A stretch of DNA of 64,000 nt. Source: Mixophyes australis. Lineage: Eukaryota > Chordata > Amphibia > Anura > Limnodynastidae. Shown one piece after another: positions 35,601-46,907 of this stretch (its first letter is position 1; each line of letters begins with the position of its first letter). The notes beneath the pieces were generated by a model. The model was not told the DNA's origin, did not search any database, and saw only the letters and a list, made by a program, of their open reading frames with translations. The DNA is taken from NCBI GenBank assembly GCA_036250195.1, contig JAVHZZ010000011.1, positions 61,498,919 through 61,562,918 on the forward strand, read 5' to 3'. A program made the translations under genes and the position numbers.

Positions 35601-35995
35601 ACGGTAAACTTGCTGTGAAACTGTAATTGAATGATCTTGGCACAGGATTCTGCTTTGAAGGAGATGGATGGTTACTGTAATTGTATGGCATAGTGGCTCC
35701 AAAAGGATCAGATGGAGGATGTATCTGTGTCTGAATCTGATTGGTTAAGTTTGCATCCGGCTGTTTTGCAGTGTAAGAATTTTTGAGTCCAGGGAATGCA
35801 GATGTCTGGTTGTGAGGATTGGTCTGCTGTGCACTGTAAGACACTCCTTGATAGTTCTAAGACATTACATTAGTATTGGTGTTATTTTGATACCATAAGT
35901 ATAATGAATAGTGCCAGGCATTAGAATATCCTAGGTATTAGGGATATGGCTGCTCATCAGTGGAATTAGCTGGCTGTTCCAGTTGGGAGGTTTAG
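35601..35995 (-). pseudogene. Q/N/P-rich coding remnant (unidentified)
   Basis: A minus-strand frame open from 35844 to 35554 reads a Q, N, P and S rich peptide including PPSDPFGATMPYNY. It continues upstream with ANSTDEQPYP and NNTNTN past single stops. It abuts the hAT fragment. It could be a processed pseudogene piece of a low-complexity protein. I do not recognise the parent. Confidence 0.25.
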
Positions 35996-37399
35996 ATTGC
36001 GGCAGCAATATTTGAGAAGAAACTTGATGCATGCTGTCTAATGTTCAAAATATAGTTTACCGTTCAAAATATAGTGTGCGTTGTTTATTCATTAGATCAA
36101 TAACCACCAAACAAAATGTTCCCTTTACCCATTTTTCTTCTGGGTGCAGCCCAACTTCATCTATCTACTTGTCAAAATGTCTACTGATGCCACTGTCTGT
36201 CTAATGACCTCTGATTTTTACTATATGTTCACTTTCAATGATGCATGCTGTCTAATGTTCATAATATAGTATGCTCGCTTTTGTGGGGCCCAAACAAATC
36301 AAGCACTTTAGCCATAAAAGTGTCAGTTCCTGCCACTGAAGTGCTTGATTTGTTAAACTATGTGAATGTCTTTTTTAACATATGGGTGAGTGGGTCCAAG
36401 GACAATTCCATCTTGCACCATTTAACATTGTGACCTTGATCTATCATCATCTGTTAAATGTCTACTGATGCCACTGTCGATCTAATTACCTCTTTATCTT
36501 ACTGATGCTTCCATATCCATGTGGCATACTGTCTAATGTTTAAAATATAGTGTGCATCATTTTTCTTCTGGGTGCAGCTAACCTTCATCTATCTACTTGT
36601 CGAAATGTCTACTGATACTGCTGTCTATCTAATGACCTCTGATTATTACTGTATCTTCACTTTCAATAATGCAAGCTGTCTAACGTCTTGAAGTGAGCAA
36701 GCAGTCATAACAGCAACTTCCAAAAACATCACTTTATATATAAAAGACTTTATAGTATAGCTATACTGCAAAACAAAGATGGTGCATCTGAAGTCAGGCT
36801 GGACAAGAAATAGACAACAACCTGACTGAAGTAAAGATGCCTGAGTTCCACTTTACATATAATAATAATAAATATGCATGGAAAATCCAGAAATATGACA
36901 AACTGCCGCTTAATCTTATCGCCTCTTCACTTTCCATGAGGTATGCAGTACTACTTCAAAATATAGTGTGCGTGGTCTTTCACCATTTTTCTTCTGGGTG
37001 CAGACCAACTTTGTCTATCTAGTTGTCGAAATGTCTACTAATGCCGCTGTCCGTTTAATGACCTCTTATTCTTACAACCAGTGTCATTCTGTTGGAAAAA
37101 CACAGGAATGTTAGTTTCAGAATTCAGCAACCACAAGTAGGTGTAATTTTGGACACTTCTGTGCCACTATGTTTCACAAGGATTGTATGTTTAATTAAAC
37201 TGCCATATATTTGTGCCGCTGCTCTGTCAGTCAGTTTAACCAGCCAGCTCGCTGCAGCCTTTGGCCAAAATTAGTGAAAAAATGAACAGTTGTTAAGCGA
37301 TCATTAGAAAATAGATTGTAAATAATATGTAAATGAATTTTAATGCTATAAACAGTAATGTAGGAACAAAAACAGCACAAAATCACATCATTTTACATA

Positions 37400-37600
37400 T
37401 TTTTCACTTTTTTTTTATTAAATCCAGATCCAAAACTAAAGCCAAAACACAAGAGGATTTTTGGGAAAAACCAGACCCAAAACCACAACATAAAGGATGG
37501 TTTTAGAAGCAAAACCAAAACACAGGGTTTTTCTCTACTGAAAACACAAAACAAAATATGCAGGTTTTGTATAATGAGCATCAGTCCATATGTCTAGATA
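37400..37600. repeat. Degenerate CCAAAAC-rich tract
   Basis: Many imperfect copies of short units such as CCAAAAC and AAACCAGA over about 180 bases, on the strand shown. It resembles a decayed microsatellite. The flanks 37080-37400 and 37600-38110 hold nothing I can name. Confidence 0.4.
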
Positions 37601-38498
37601 TATCTGTAAAACAAGCCAAACACACATAGGAAATGTACATGGATGTGGTGAGGTTCAAGCGCATGCATATATACCTTATTCAATTTTTGGGCAACTCTGA
37701 GGTAACTCTGAGGTACGTGTTTTTTAGCCATATCACTTGTATGCATTAAAAACATGATTTATGTATTTTGTGTTAAAAAAAAAAAAATGCATTTTTCTTA
37801 ATGATTATAGTATTAGTAGGTGTAAATTAATTGTATACAATCTTGCCAGATCTTACTCATATTCAAATTGAACATTTCTTGAGCTCTGCCTGTACTTGAA
37901 TATAGGAGGACGTGCATGCAATTATTTTAAGAGCAAGTTGCGTTCACATTGCAAGATAAATCATGCCCAATATGTGGGATAGAAAGTACCTTTGGACTAT
38001 TAAGGACCAGGTTCAGGTGCTTTGATAAATCTACAGGTTTGCTTCTCTATGCCCTTGCAAAGGTCACTGATATTATGTTGGTTAGTTAGTTAGTTAGCAA
38101 TATTGTGTGGCAGGAAGATTATGGCTTCTGACTCTGGATGTTCAATCCTTATACACCAACATACCCCATAATTCAGGAATAGATGTAATTCAAAAACCCC
38201 TTCTTGTTCAAAGTGACCTTTCGGCACAACATCAAAAATGTATCCTTGAATCTATCACTTTAATTTAACTCACAATAATTTTCTTTTTGAATATACTCCC
38301 TATTTACAGGTGATGGGAATGTCCATGGTGGCCAGGTTTGCCCCGAGCTATGCCAAACTTTACACGGGTGCGTTCGAGAAGAGGGGCACCTGGTTTGGTG
38401 GGCTCGTCCCCTATGGCCACTATATAGATGATTTATTTTTTATTTGGAAAGGGGATGAACAATCAGGGGTGGATTTTGTCACTTGTCTTAATGATATT

Positions 38499-38709
38499 GG
38501 GCCTGATCCATTAAGGAGAGCTAAGCAAAAGTAAGTTGCATTGGAGGGGTAGGTAAATTTAAAATTTGATGGCAGATTTATATTTGGGGTATGGCACATC
38601 TTAGATCAACTTTAAATTTCAGTGTACAAATAAGTTAACAAGTATTTGTGTGCTACATGAAAAAAAAGACGGTATTTTCATTATGTGCAAAATAATAAAC
38701 TAATTTTCT
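38499..38709 (+). mobile_element. GGGCCTGA-type MITE in the Penelope-like element
   Basis: Begins GGGCCTGATCCATTAAGG and matches the copies at 26041 and 29508. The right end is lost, and a short piece of the host element is missing at the junction. Confidence 0.75.
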
Positions 38710-39076
38710 AATTTCTGGATCTGATTCTAATTGCCAAAGACACCAGGATTGAAACTTTGACATATAAGAAAAAAGTTGATATGAACAGTTTCTTACATTA
38801 TGATAGTGCCCATTATGGAGCATGGAAGCAGAATATACCCAAGGGCCAACTCATGCGCTTGAAACATAATTATTCTATGCTAAAAAGGTTTGATAGCCAA
38901 GGTAAAAAGAGTAAAGATCAACCAGTTTAATGATAGAGGCTATCCAGATGAAATTTTGAATAAGGCCTATGATGAGGTGAAGTGCATGGATAGGTCTTTA
39001 CTTGCAGGTATCACCAATAGATAAAGCTAACATCACAAGTGATGTTCACTATACAAATGTGCAACATGCGGATGTA

Positions 39077-39265
39077 GGGCCTGATTCATTAAGGAACTTA
39101 AATTAAGAAGTTTCTTATTTAAGTCTCCTGGACAAAACCATGTTTTCTGTTTTGCACATAAGTTAAATACTGACTGTTTTTTCACCCCTTGCATTGTAAC
39201 ATGGTTTTGTCCAGAAGACTTAAATAAGAAACTTCTTAATTTAAGTTCCTTAATAAATCAGGCCC
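39077..39265. mobile_element. GGGCCTGA-type MITE, complete copy
   Basis: A 189 bp fold-back with inverted arms of about 65 bp, nearly perfect, starting GGGCCTGATTCATTAAGG. The flanks are GTA and TTA, an imperfect 3 bp duplication compatible with a Harbinger-type element. Confidence 0.88.
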
Positions 39266-39655
39266 TTAGTCTTTATCTCAAAATATAATAATGTTTCAAA
39301 TCAGATCAAAAGGATTATCTATAAAAATGACCCCATACTTAAACAGGATCCGGTTCTACAAACTTTTCTTCCAGAGAAACCCAGGATTGTTTTTAGGAAG
39401 AACAACAATCTAAAGAATATTATAGCCCCTAGCCTCTTGAAGAAACAGCTCGTAAAAATTACTGAAACTACACATAAAGAACCAACTTTGAATTGGTTGT
39501 CTACATCTATTTGTAGTGCCAAATTAAATTGTATTACTTGCATACACATTAATCATAGAGCTAAAGACTTTTATTCTAAAGTCACAAAAGAGGTTTAAAT
39601 CAATAGGATTTATTAACTGCAATACGGATTTTGTTATATATCTTCTACAATGTCT

Positions 39656-41299
39656 TTAACCTGTGTAATAGGTAGAGAGAGACTGCGGGCTGGAATCGTC
39701 TGCAACCTCATACAGCAAACACCGAAAGTCACTGCAGCTTCGTCTATGTACCATCTGGCGATGTGCAATCTACAGAGGGGGAGAGTCAGGTTTATAATAA
39801 AATTGCACATAATTTCTTAGCTGTGTAATGGGATATCAATGTCATCTAATATGTATTTCTTTTTTAGTGTATTGATTGTTTGTGCAGAAGGTACTGTGTC
39901 CTATTCAGGTGACGTCCTTAGAGTTGTCTTGGTATGTGAGTGTAAATTGGAATATAGAGTTAAGTATAAATCAATCACTTATTTTAGTAGACAGTACAAC
40001 AGCCTTTTATTATTTATTATTTTATTATTCTAAAGCCAAACTTAACTTGAGTATAAATTAAAGCATTTGAAGTTCTTAAAGCTACGATAAATATGTTTTA
40101 ATATCATAATCCATTAAATGTCAAAAATATTATGTTTATGTAATACATTGTTATGTACAATATAGAAATGTGTAAAATTTTTGTAATACTGCTGTTTAAC
40201 AGACAATTTTTTTATTAAAATCCTTAAATTATTTTTCAGCATTTTTTGCCTCTTTTTTTAGATGGACTCTCATGAGATTTTAAAGCAGATTGTCTTCTTC
40301 CTCATCTACCCTGCTGTACTCGCAATTCTAGACTCTCCTGATGAGGTTGGAGAAGGTGACCTACTAATAACTTGATGTTGGATTTGGGGATGCTAAAGTT
40401 TAACTTGCTCACAGACCTTGTTAATGATTGTGAAGCTGCAGTAATTTGTACATGCAACACCCCTCTTGTGTTGTTATTGACACCTACCAGCAACTGAATG
40501 TGGGGCCTAACAATAGGACCCAAAGGAGCCACAACAGGAATGCAGAGTAGCAACCTAAGGCTGGCATGATGGGTTAATGTATATTTTAACTGTACATATT
40601 TACTTTATAACTGCAACTGTTCAAACATGTGCTGGAATGAATAAGGAGTGCAAATAAAGAGTTTACTTTGCAATATCGAGATGGATTGTGGCCCATTGGA
40701 CATGCACCCCAAGTTATATCACTTGTGTCCCAACATCTTCAAGGAGATTTTGTAAAAGCAACCTGCAGGTGTGGAGACCCTCTGGTCATCTACAGACAGG
40801 CCTAGGGCTAGAGAAAGAGGTGCAATGCCTAAAATGTGCACCTCAACACTGCACATACTGACAGGGTGTTATAAAGTTGGCACCCAATATGGGGCTTGGT
40901 CATATACACACATATGGAACTAGTGTTAAGAGACTGAGTGCAATGTGCCCAACCAGAGCAACATCCTTGGGGGCATCATGTCTAACTGCCTCTAGGTGCG
41001 AAGAGACCAAGGATAACAAGAAGGAGTTGATCCCACTTGTTGTAGAGAAAGTCTTTCTAGTCATGTATGCCATGAGGGACTGTGCAAACTGTCAGTCCAC
41101 CAGCTATGTCGAGTAGAAATGACAGGAGCACCGACGTGCTCTCTAGAACAATGAATGAAGCAACATCATGCCCAGTGCTGGGACTTGTAGTACCCCAGAT
41201 GAGTGGGAAGTGATGAGAAGTTTGCCTAGTATGAGGTGTCTTGCCTGCATTGACATCTGTATATTCCTCTGCTGCCACAAATCAAGTTGATAACCTGGA
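39656..41299. other. No gene seen
   Basis: Mixed sequence without confident genes. Frames at 40302-40553 and 40877-41278 are free of stops but show no domain. They may be repeat-derived. Confidence 0.35.
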
Positions 41300-41700
41300 T
41301 TCATTTTCTGGATATACGCTTACAATAACAGAGGTGCCGAGTCTAACAAACCCTTGGATTTTGCCAGGGACTCCCGCAAGGAGGTTTTGGTTTCCCTGCA
41401 GGTAGGTTGGCAGGTCACAGCCCTATGCACTGCCTCCAGTCATAATGAGCTGCTATCAAACTGTAACAAAAATCTGGTCAACGTAGCCAGAACTGGTACA
41501 AAAATGGGCTGCAGAGTGCCAAATCAGCAAATGGAAGGTGGGTCAGAACAAGACGGGTCAGCAACAATCAGGTATAAACAGTAAAAACTGAAGCAAACGA
41601 CAGGCAGAAGAGAGGTCAGAAACAGTCCGGTCAGACTTCACATGAATCAGCCACAAGAAGTACTAAGTGGGGAGTGAGAGGTGGTTACCAGAGAGGAGAC
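41300..41700 (-). mobile_element. Gypsy LTR fragment
   Basis: The run GAGGTGCCGAGTCTAAC, then CCCGCAAGG, CAGGTCACAG and repeated GGTCAG motifs parallels the U5-R part of the LTR at 43368-44046. It is diverged and has no clear ends. Confidence 0.45.
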
Positions 41701-41734
41701 AAGGCGAAGGTAAGAGGTAGATCTAACAGGGCAG

Positions 41735-41910
41735 GAGGGCTAGTATTTTGATATGATATTTGAGATGTATGCAGGGGTAGTGTTATTAAGGGCTTTGTAG
41801 GTAAGGGTTAGTAATTTGAATTTGATTCTGGAGGACACATGGAGCCAGTGTAGGGATTTGCAAAGTGGTGCAGCAGATGTTGAGCGGTGAGAGAGGAAGA
41901 TCAGTCTTGA
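41735..41910 (-). pseudogene. L2-type LINE, C-terminal part
   Basis: The minus strand reads SLHWLHVSSRIKFKLLTLTYKAL, the conserved end region of L2-type reverse transcriptases. The upstream part continues at 45015 after the Gypsy insertion. Confidence 0.75.
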
Positions 41911-41915
41911 AGTCG

Positions 41916-42461
41916 TGCCACGACTCTGAAGGTTTTTGTAGATCCCTTGCCTCTGCCAGGATAGAACTTGAGCAGGAGTGCAGAGTCTAACTGGTGGGAG
42001 GTCTTCACCAGGGATCCCCGCAAGGAAATATGGACTCCGCTGCTCCTGTCCCACAGGTGGCGGTCTCCCAGACAAGTACTGGCAGAGGGTAGTGGAGGTT
42101 AGGACACAATGGATAAATGAATGATGAAATTCACAAGTTTACAGTTCATGGCTCACAAGCATCACCGATAATAATAACACTGGAGGATAGTAGCTGTAAG
42201 CTTGGATGTGCTGCAAAGTAATATATTGTCTGTTGGTATAATTGGAATGAGAAGATATATAGATAACGGCAGAGACTGAACGCACGGCAGGTTGGTCAGG
42301 ATGACGAGACGAAACACAACACACCACTTCATAGTTGGTAACCCTCGACAACTGCAGTGGATGAGAAGAGCAATATTTCACCGCTGAGGATGATGAATGG
42401 AAAATGGTAAATCCAATAAAGTAACACACGGAAGAGGAATGGGAATCACTGATACAGCAAA
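41916..42461 (-). mobile_element. Gypsy family 2, 3' LTR (truncated)
   Basis: Aligns with the 3' part of the 5' LTR at 43107-44340, without the nested LTR. It stops after ATCACTGATACAGCAA. The U3 part and promoter are missing. Confidence 0.85.
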
Positions 42462-42573
42462 TTCCGTAGCGCTTTACAATTGGGAACAAACATTGATAAG
42501 ACAATACTGGGTAATACATACAGACAGAGAGGTAAGAGAACCCTGCTCGAAAGCTTATAATCTATGGGAATTC
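42462..42573 (-). mobile_element. L2-type 3' tail patch
   Basis: On the minus strand this reads GCAGGGTTCTCTTACCTCTC and then CAATTGTAAAGCGCTACGG, the usual L2 LINE/SINE 3' tail. It is wedged between gag and the truncated LTR. Confidence 0.6.
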
Positions 42574-43090
42574 AATGACATATTGGGCCACTGAGCGATT
42601 CCCTTGGCGTAAACGGAGGATACCCATGGAGGCAGAAGAGACTCGACCAGGTTCATCAAAAATCCGACGGAAAGTCAGCAGAAAGGATGCAAAATTAGAA
42701 AGTAGCGGATCATCCCTCTCCCACAGTGGGGAAGCCCAGGCTAAGGCTTGCAACTTTGGACCTATCATTAGGAAAATTTTGATGCTGAAGTTCAAACTGA
42801 ATTGAGCACTGATTAAGGAAGCCACGACAAAATTTTGGACCCCTATCAAACTTGGCCGGAGTAGGTAACCTGAGCATTGAGGAAGTTACAGGGGAGGCCT
42901 GATGCCCAGAAAGTTGCTCAGGAGGAGAGACTGACACCACTGGTTGAGTTGCTTGAAGCGTATCCAGATGACCAGCAAGGGTCTGAAGGCATTGTAACAG
43001 CTGGCGCTGTGTATTATCCTGCTTTTCAACTCGAGCAACGAGATGCTGTAGCATATCCCTCGCAGAAGGCTCCGCCGGGGGATCAGACAT
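42574..43090 (-). pseudogene. Gypsy family 2 gag, N-terminal half
   Basis: Starts at ATG (43090) with MSDPPAEPSARDMLQHLVARVEK, similar in layout to the family 1 gag. It passes a coiled N terminus and a capsid-like region with FRRIFDEPGRVSSAS and LRQGNRSVAQYV, ending where the L2 tail begins. A frame change near 42800 breaks it. The nucleocapsid zinc knuckle is lost. Confidence 0.8.
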
Positions 43091-43094
43091 TAGG

Positions 43095-43104
43095 GCCTGT
43101 TCTT
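43095..43104 (-). promoter_or_regulatory. Predicted self-priming PBS, Gypsy family 2
   Basis: The minus strand reads AAGAACAGGC, two bases (GT) after the 5' LTR end at 43107. It is the exact reverse complement of GCCTGTTCTT at 44819-44810 on the minus strand of the same LTR. Confidence 0.65.
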
Positions 43105-43367
43105 ACTGTCACGACTCTGAAGGTTTTTGTAGATCCCTTGCCTCTGCCAGGATAGAACTTGCACAGGAGTGCAGAGTCTAACTGGTGGGAGGTCTTCACC
43201 AGGGATCCCCGCAAGGGAATATGGACTCTGCTGCTCCTGTCCCGCAGGTTGCGGTCTCCCAGACAAGTACTGGCAGAGTGTAGTGGAGGTTAGGACTCAA
43301 TGGATAAATGAATGATGAAATTCACAAGTTAAAAGTTCATGGCTCACAAGCATCACCGATAATAATA

Positions 43368-44046
43368 TGTAACGGATTTACTGGATTCACTACTAATTTT
43401 GATTAACGCTGGCTTACCTGAGGTGCGGAGTCTAACGATCTCCCCGGTATTCACCAAGAACCGCCGCAAGGCGGGATGGCCTTTGCTGCCAGGAGTCGCA
43501 GGTCACGGTCCTCAGGTTTGCCCCAAGATGTAGTACAGCAGAGTAGGAGCAATATGAGAGTAGTCGGACAGGCCGGGTCGGTACACAGGCAGGCAATGCA
43601 GACAGAATCAGAAAGTGGTCTCGGAGTCAATCAAATCGGGTCGGTACACGGGTCACCAGAACAGAAGCATGGTCAGCTAGCCGGATCGGTACACAGGAAA
43701 GCAGATAAACTAATTGAGGAAGAAGCATGAGGCAATCGGGTCAGGAGCACAGGCAATAAGGAAGGTCAACAAGTCGGGTCGGTACACGGAGGACAACGGA
43801 ATCCAGGAGAGTAAACAAGCCGGGTCGGTAGACTGGGAGTCAACACACAGGAAGCTGGAAGAAGGGAGGACACAGGAATCAGGAGCCAGGAACTGGTCAC
43901 TCTCCAAGTGTCAGAGCTATGTATTTATGCAGTGTCCCATTTGAATTCCCCGCCCTCGTAGCGATCATGTGACCGCCGAACCCGGAAGTGCGGCTTCCGG
44001 GTCCGACGGAGCGGTGGGGGAATGTGGAAGGGTAAGTATCATGACA
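43368..44046 (-). mobile_element. Nested solo Gypsy LTR
   Basis: Ends TGTAACGG and CATGACA on the plus strand, with a perfect 5 bp duplication TAATA (43363-43367, 44047-44051). On the minus strand it has a GC-rich U3 with CCGGAAG boxes and GCATAAATA as TATA. The R/U5 carries about six irregularly spaced copies of CGGGTCGGTACAC (from 43574 to 43830). Confidence 0.9.
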
Positions 44047-44809
44047 TAATAACACTGGAGGATAGTAGCTGTAAGCTGGGATGTGTTGCAAAGTAATATA
44101 TTGTCTTTTGGTATAATTGGAATGAGAAGATATATAGATAACGGCAGAGACTGAATGCACGGCAGGTTGGTTAGGATGATGAGACGAAACACAACACGCT
44201 ACTTCATAGTTGGTATTCCTTGACAACTGCAGGGGATGAGTAGAGCAATAGTTCAACGCTGAGGATGATGAATGGAGAATGCTAAATCCAATAAAGTAAC
44301 ACACGGCAGAGGAATGTGAATCACTGATACAGCAACAGTCCAAACAGAATAATAATACAGAACTAGCTGATCCGTAAACGAAGATGATTCAACGTAGCAG
44401 GGGAGTTACTGGTATAGCGGTAATTCTCATTGTAGAAAAGCAATGGCGTTGAACTCATTGATTCTACAGATAACAATCCCAAGAGACATAGATGAACACA
44501 AGTATATCAAACAGTTCATTACCTAGAAGTAGCGGAGGAGCGAATTATATCTGAGCCGTGAGTGGAACTACAGGTGACAGGTAACTCAGCAGTAGATCCA
44601 ATAGTAAAGCAACAGCAGTGTTGATCCAGCCGGGTAGAGATGAGAAACTTGAGCTGTAGTAATAGCCACAGGTGCAGCAAGCAGTTCACAATAATAGTTC
44701 AGCGTGCAGGTTAGCAGCAGCAGTGAAGAGACAGCTAAATCCAGACAGCAATGGATATAGGAAGGTCACACCTATGGAAGCCAAATCCTAGTACTGAGTG
44801 AGTAACACG

Positions 44810-44850
44810 AAGAACAGGCAATGAACAGAGAACCATGGGAGGTTTAAATA
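44810..44850 (-). promoter_or_regulatory. LTR core promoter and self-primer, Gypsy family 2
   Basis: On the minus strand TATTTAAA starts at 44850 and GCCTGTTCTT starts at 44819, a distance of 31 nt. This spacing equals that of both family 1 LTRs. The 10-mer pairs perfectly with 43095-43104. Confidence 0.65.
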
Positions 44851-45014
44851 ATAGACCAGAACCAATGAGAAATAGGGAGGAGGTTCAAAACAAGGTAACA
44901 AGAAGCACATGTGTAAAAGTGATGTCTCAGAATCAAGTAGTAGTTCAATCACCGCTCACAAAAGGAAAGTCACAGCGCTGGTACCTGTTTATGGGACCAG
45001 CGTGTGACAAGTAG

Positions 45015-45485
45015 AATTTAGAATGGCTTGAAGTGTGGATATATGGGTGTCAGGAATGCCAGTTAGCAGGAGGTTGCAATAGTCAAGACAGGAGATGATG
45101 AGAGAATGGATAAGAGTTTTGGTAGCATGTTGAGTAAGAAAAGGCGTATTCTGGCAATGTTTTTAAGGTGGAGTTGACAGGACTGGGAGAGAGTCTGAAT
45201 GTGAGGAATAAAGCAGAGGTAGGAGTCAAATGTGACACCAAGACAGCGGGATTGGGAGATTGAGAAAATTGTGGTGTTATTGACAGTGAGGGAGATTTGA
45301 GGACAGGTGGTGACTCTGGCAGGAGAGGAAGATAATGTTGAGCTTTAAGTAGCGTTGAGACATCCATGTGGATATAGCAGAAAGACAGTTGGTTACACGA
45401 GATACTGTAGAAGGAGAGAGGTAAATGGAAGAGATATAGATTTGGGTGTCATCAGATAATCAGATATTAGAAAAGAGAGGTAGCA
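45015..45485 (-). pseudogene. L2-type LINE, reverse transcriptase middle part
   Basis: The minus strand reads DDTQIYISS (catalytic region) near 45450, LGVTFDSYL near 45200 and SCLDYCNLLLTGIPD near 45070. It joins the part at 41735-41910 across the Gypsy insertion. Frame breaks are present. Confidence 0.8.
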
Positions 45486-45584
45486 TACATTGAAGGGGCT
45501 AAGAGTGTCACACCCATAGAGGAGGAATGATGCTGCAGCTGAGAGCAGTACACAACGAGTGCCTGTCAACATCCAACTGAGAGA

Positions 45585-45770
45585 TAATACACCCGCAGAG
45601 GAAGGGTGAGAGATAAGAAGCCACCAGATGAGGGATGAGAGATAATACCCCCGCAGAAGAGGGGTGAGAGATAATACCCCACACAGAGGAGGGTGAGAGA
45701 TATTACCCTCACAGAGGAGAGGTGATAAATATTTCCCCTGCAGAGGAAGTTGATAAAACACTGCTGTGGA
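45585..45770. repeat. GAGAGATAATACCCC minisatellite
   Basis: About five to six imperfect units of 33-40 bases with GAGAGATAATACCC, GCAGAGGA and GGGTGAGAG. The flank up to 46150 has no gene. Confidence 0.6.
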
Positions 45771-46150
45771 AGAAGAATGTGAGCTAAAAGGGCACCATTT
45801 TAAATGTGACTGCCCCATTATTATTCTATCAATGTCTACCAGTGCTGAAATTGCACTATGAAGTGTACCATTTCAAGTCCTGGATCCATGGGGTGGAGGG
45901 TTCTGATGGATTTTCCCATATCTCCTCACCTGGTTGAGGGTGATCTGACTGCATTGTTGTAGATGTCACAATAAACCTGTATGAAGGGATAACAATGGCC
46001 TCCTCTCTGTCCAGTCGATGACAAAGCCTCTGTTTCCTGCTGAACAGCATCTGAGTGTTGTGGTGTTTCTGTTAAGAAAGTATAACCATAAGTATCTTTT
46101 TACCAAACAATAGAGGGTTTTCTTAGCAAAGCTGCTAAAAGTTAACAATA

Positions 46151-46902
46151 TGTTAGGCTGCTAGTGGTCAGATAACAAACCTGCAGAACAGGCTGGCGGA
46201 GTTCTTCACCTATAGCAGCTGCCTTTCCCGTAGAGCTAGACGCGCTCACAGGTACTGGGATGCCCCCAGGACTTAACTCCAAGTAGTGTAGGTTCGTTAT
46301 ACTAAACCGCAGCTGCAGACCAGGAGACAAGGTAAGGTAAGGAATGGTCAGATGATAGCCAAGGTCAGGGGTCACTTGCGAGAAGAGTAGTCAGGAAACA
46401 CGCCAAAGATCAAGGTCACAAGCAGAACAGCAGAATCCAAGATACAGGCCAAAGGGTCAGGGTCAGGGTCACAGACAAGCAAGCAAGGTCCAATAAACAT
46501 GCAGGGGTCACAATGAGTAATCAGTAATCAAAGTATCCAGAGCAGGTCAGCAACAGTAGGCAACTAGAATGATATAACTGGCAGGGAGGCTAAGCTTATA
46601 TATAGCTTATCTGCCTTATATACTGATATTGGCCAATAAGGGCTTAGCCCTGTAATGATTACCAAGCTTAGTCTAATTAATGATGCCCAAAATAATTAAT
46701 TAGCCCACAGGCTATAACATTAGTGCATGCGCCCGACTGAAGCACTTGCCGGGGCGCACCGCTTAGTTCACTGGGCGTGTCTTGGCAACGGTTGGGCCCG
46801 AGTAACAGGAAATGACGCCGCGGTCGTCATGCAGACGGTCGGGACGCTCATAGTGGGAGGAAGCGAGTCGCGGCGTGCCCATGGCCACCGTGACTCCTGA
46901 AA
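46151..46902 (-). mobile_element. Solo Gypsy LTR (752 bp)
   Basis: On the plus strand it starts TGTTAGGCTGC and ends GTGACTCCTGAAA. A perfect 5 bp duplication CAATA lies at 46146-46150 and 46903-46907. On the minus strand a CTATATATAAG box and GC-rich U3 are seen. The first base pair differs from the usual TG...CA by one substitution. Confidence 0.8.
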
Positions 46903-46907
46903 CAATA

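Larger units (their letters stand above)
34767..37080 (+). repeat. Four-copy repeated block around a hAT relic
   Basis: The block with CTTCTGGGTGCAG, the CATCTATCTACTTGTC type and GTCTACTGATGCCACTGTC recurs near 34906, 36136, 36566 and 36991. A second shared element, TATGTTTCACAAGGATT, occurs near 34978 and 37169. Spacing is irregular, so this is not a simple satellite. It may be duplicated non-coding ends of the hAT element. Confidence 0.6.
38110..39655 (+). pseudogene. Penelope-like retroelement, decayed
   Basis: Pieces in order: LYTNIPH-type finger sequence near 38150; the palm with ARFAPSYAKLY and the catalytic YIDDLFFIWKG near 38425; then, after MITE insertion, TYKKKVDMNSFLHYDSAH near 38770 and the KGQLMRLK block. 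After a second MITE come PRIVFRKNNNLKN and the CITCIHI cysteine motif, ending FVIYLLQC near 39653. That is where a GIY-YIG endonuclease would begin. YIDD with FFIW and the order of blocks fit Penelope-like elements. The GIY-YIG domain is missing and several stops are present. Confidence 0.8.
41916..45009 (-). mobile_element. Ty3/Gypsy family 2 element, internally deleted
   Basis: The element is inserted into an L2 LINE, with near-matching 5 bp flanks AGTCG (41911-41915) and AGTAG (45010-45014). On the minus strand it has a 5' LTR, a gag start, an L2-tail patch and a truncated 3' LTR. All of pol is gone. A solo LTR of another Gypsy lies within the 5' LTR. Confidence 0.85.
43107..45009 (-). mobile_element. 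Gypsy family 2, 5' LTR (with nested LTR)
   Basis: Runs from TGTCACACGCTGG (45009) to GAGTCGTGACA (43107) on the minus strand. Removing the nested 679 bp LTR and its duplication leaves about 1.2 kb. U3, a TATA box, and repeat-poor R/U5 are recognisable. Confidence 0.85.
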
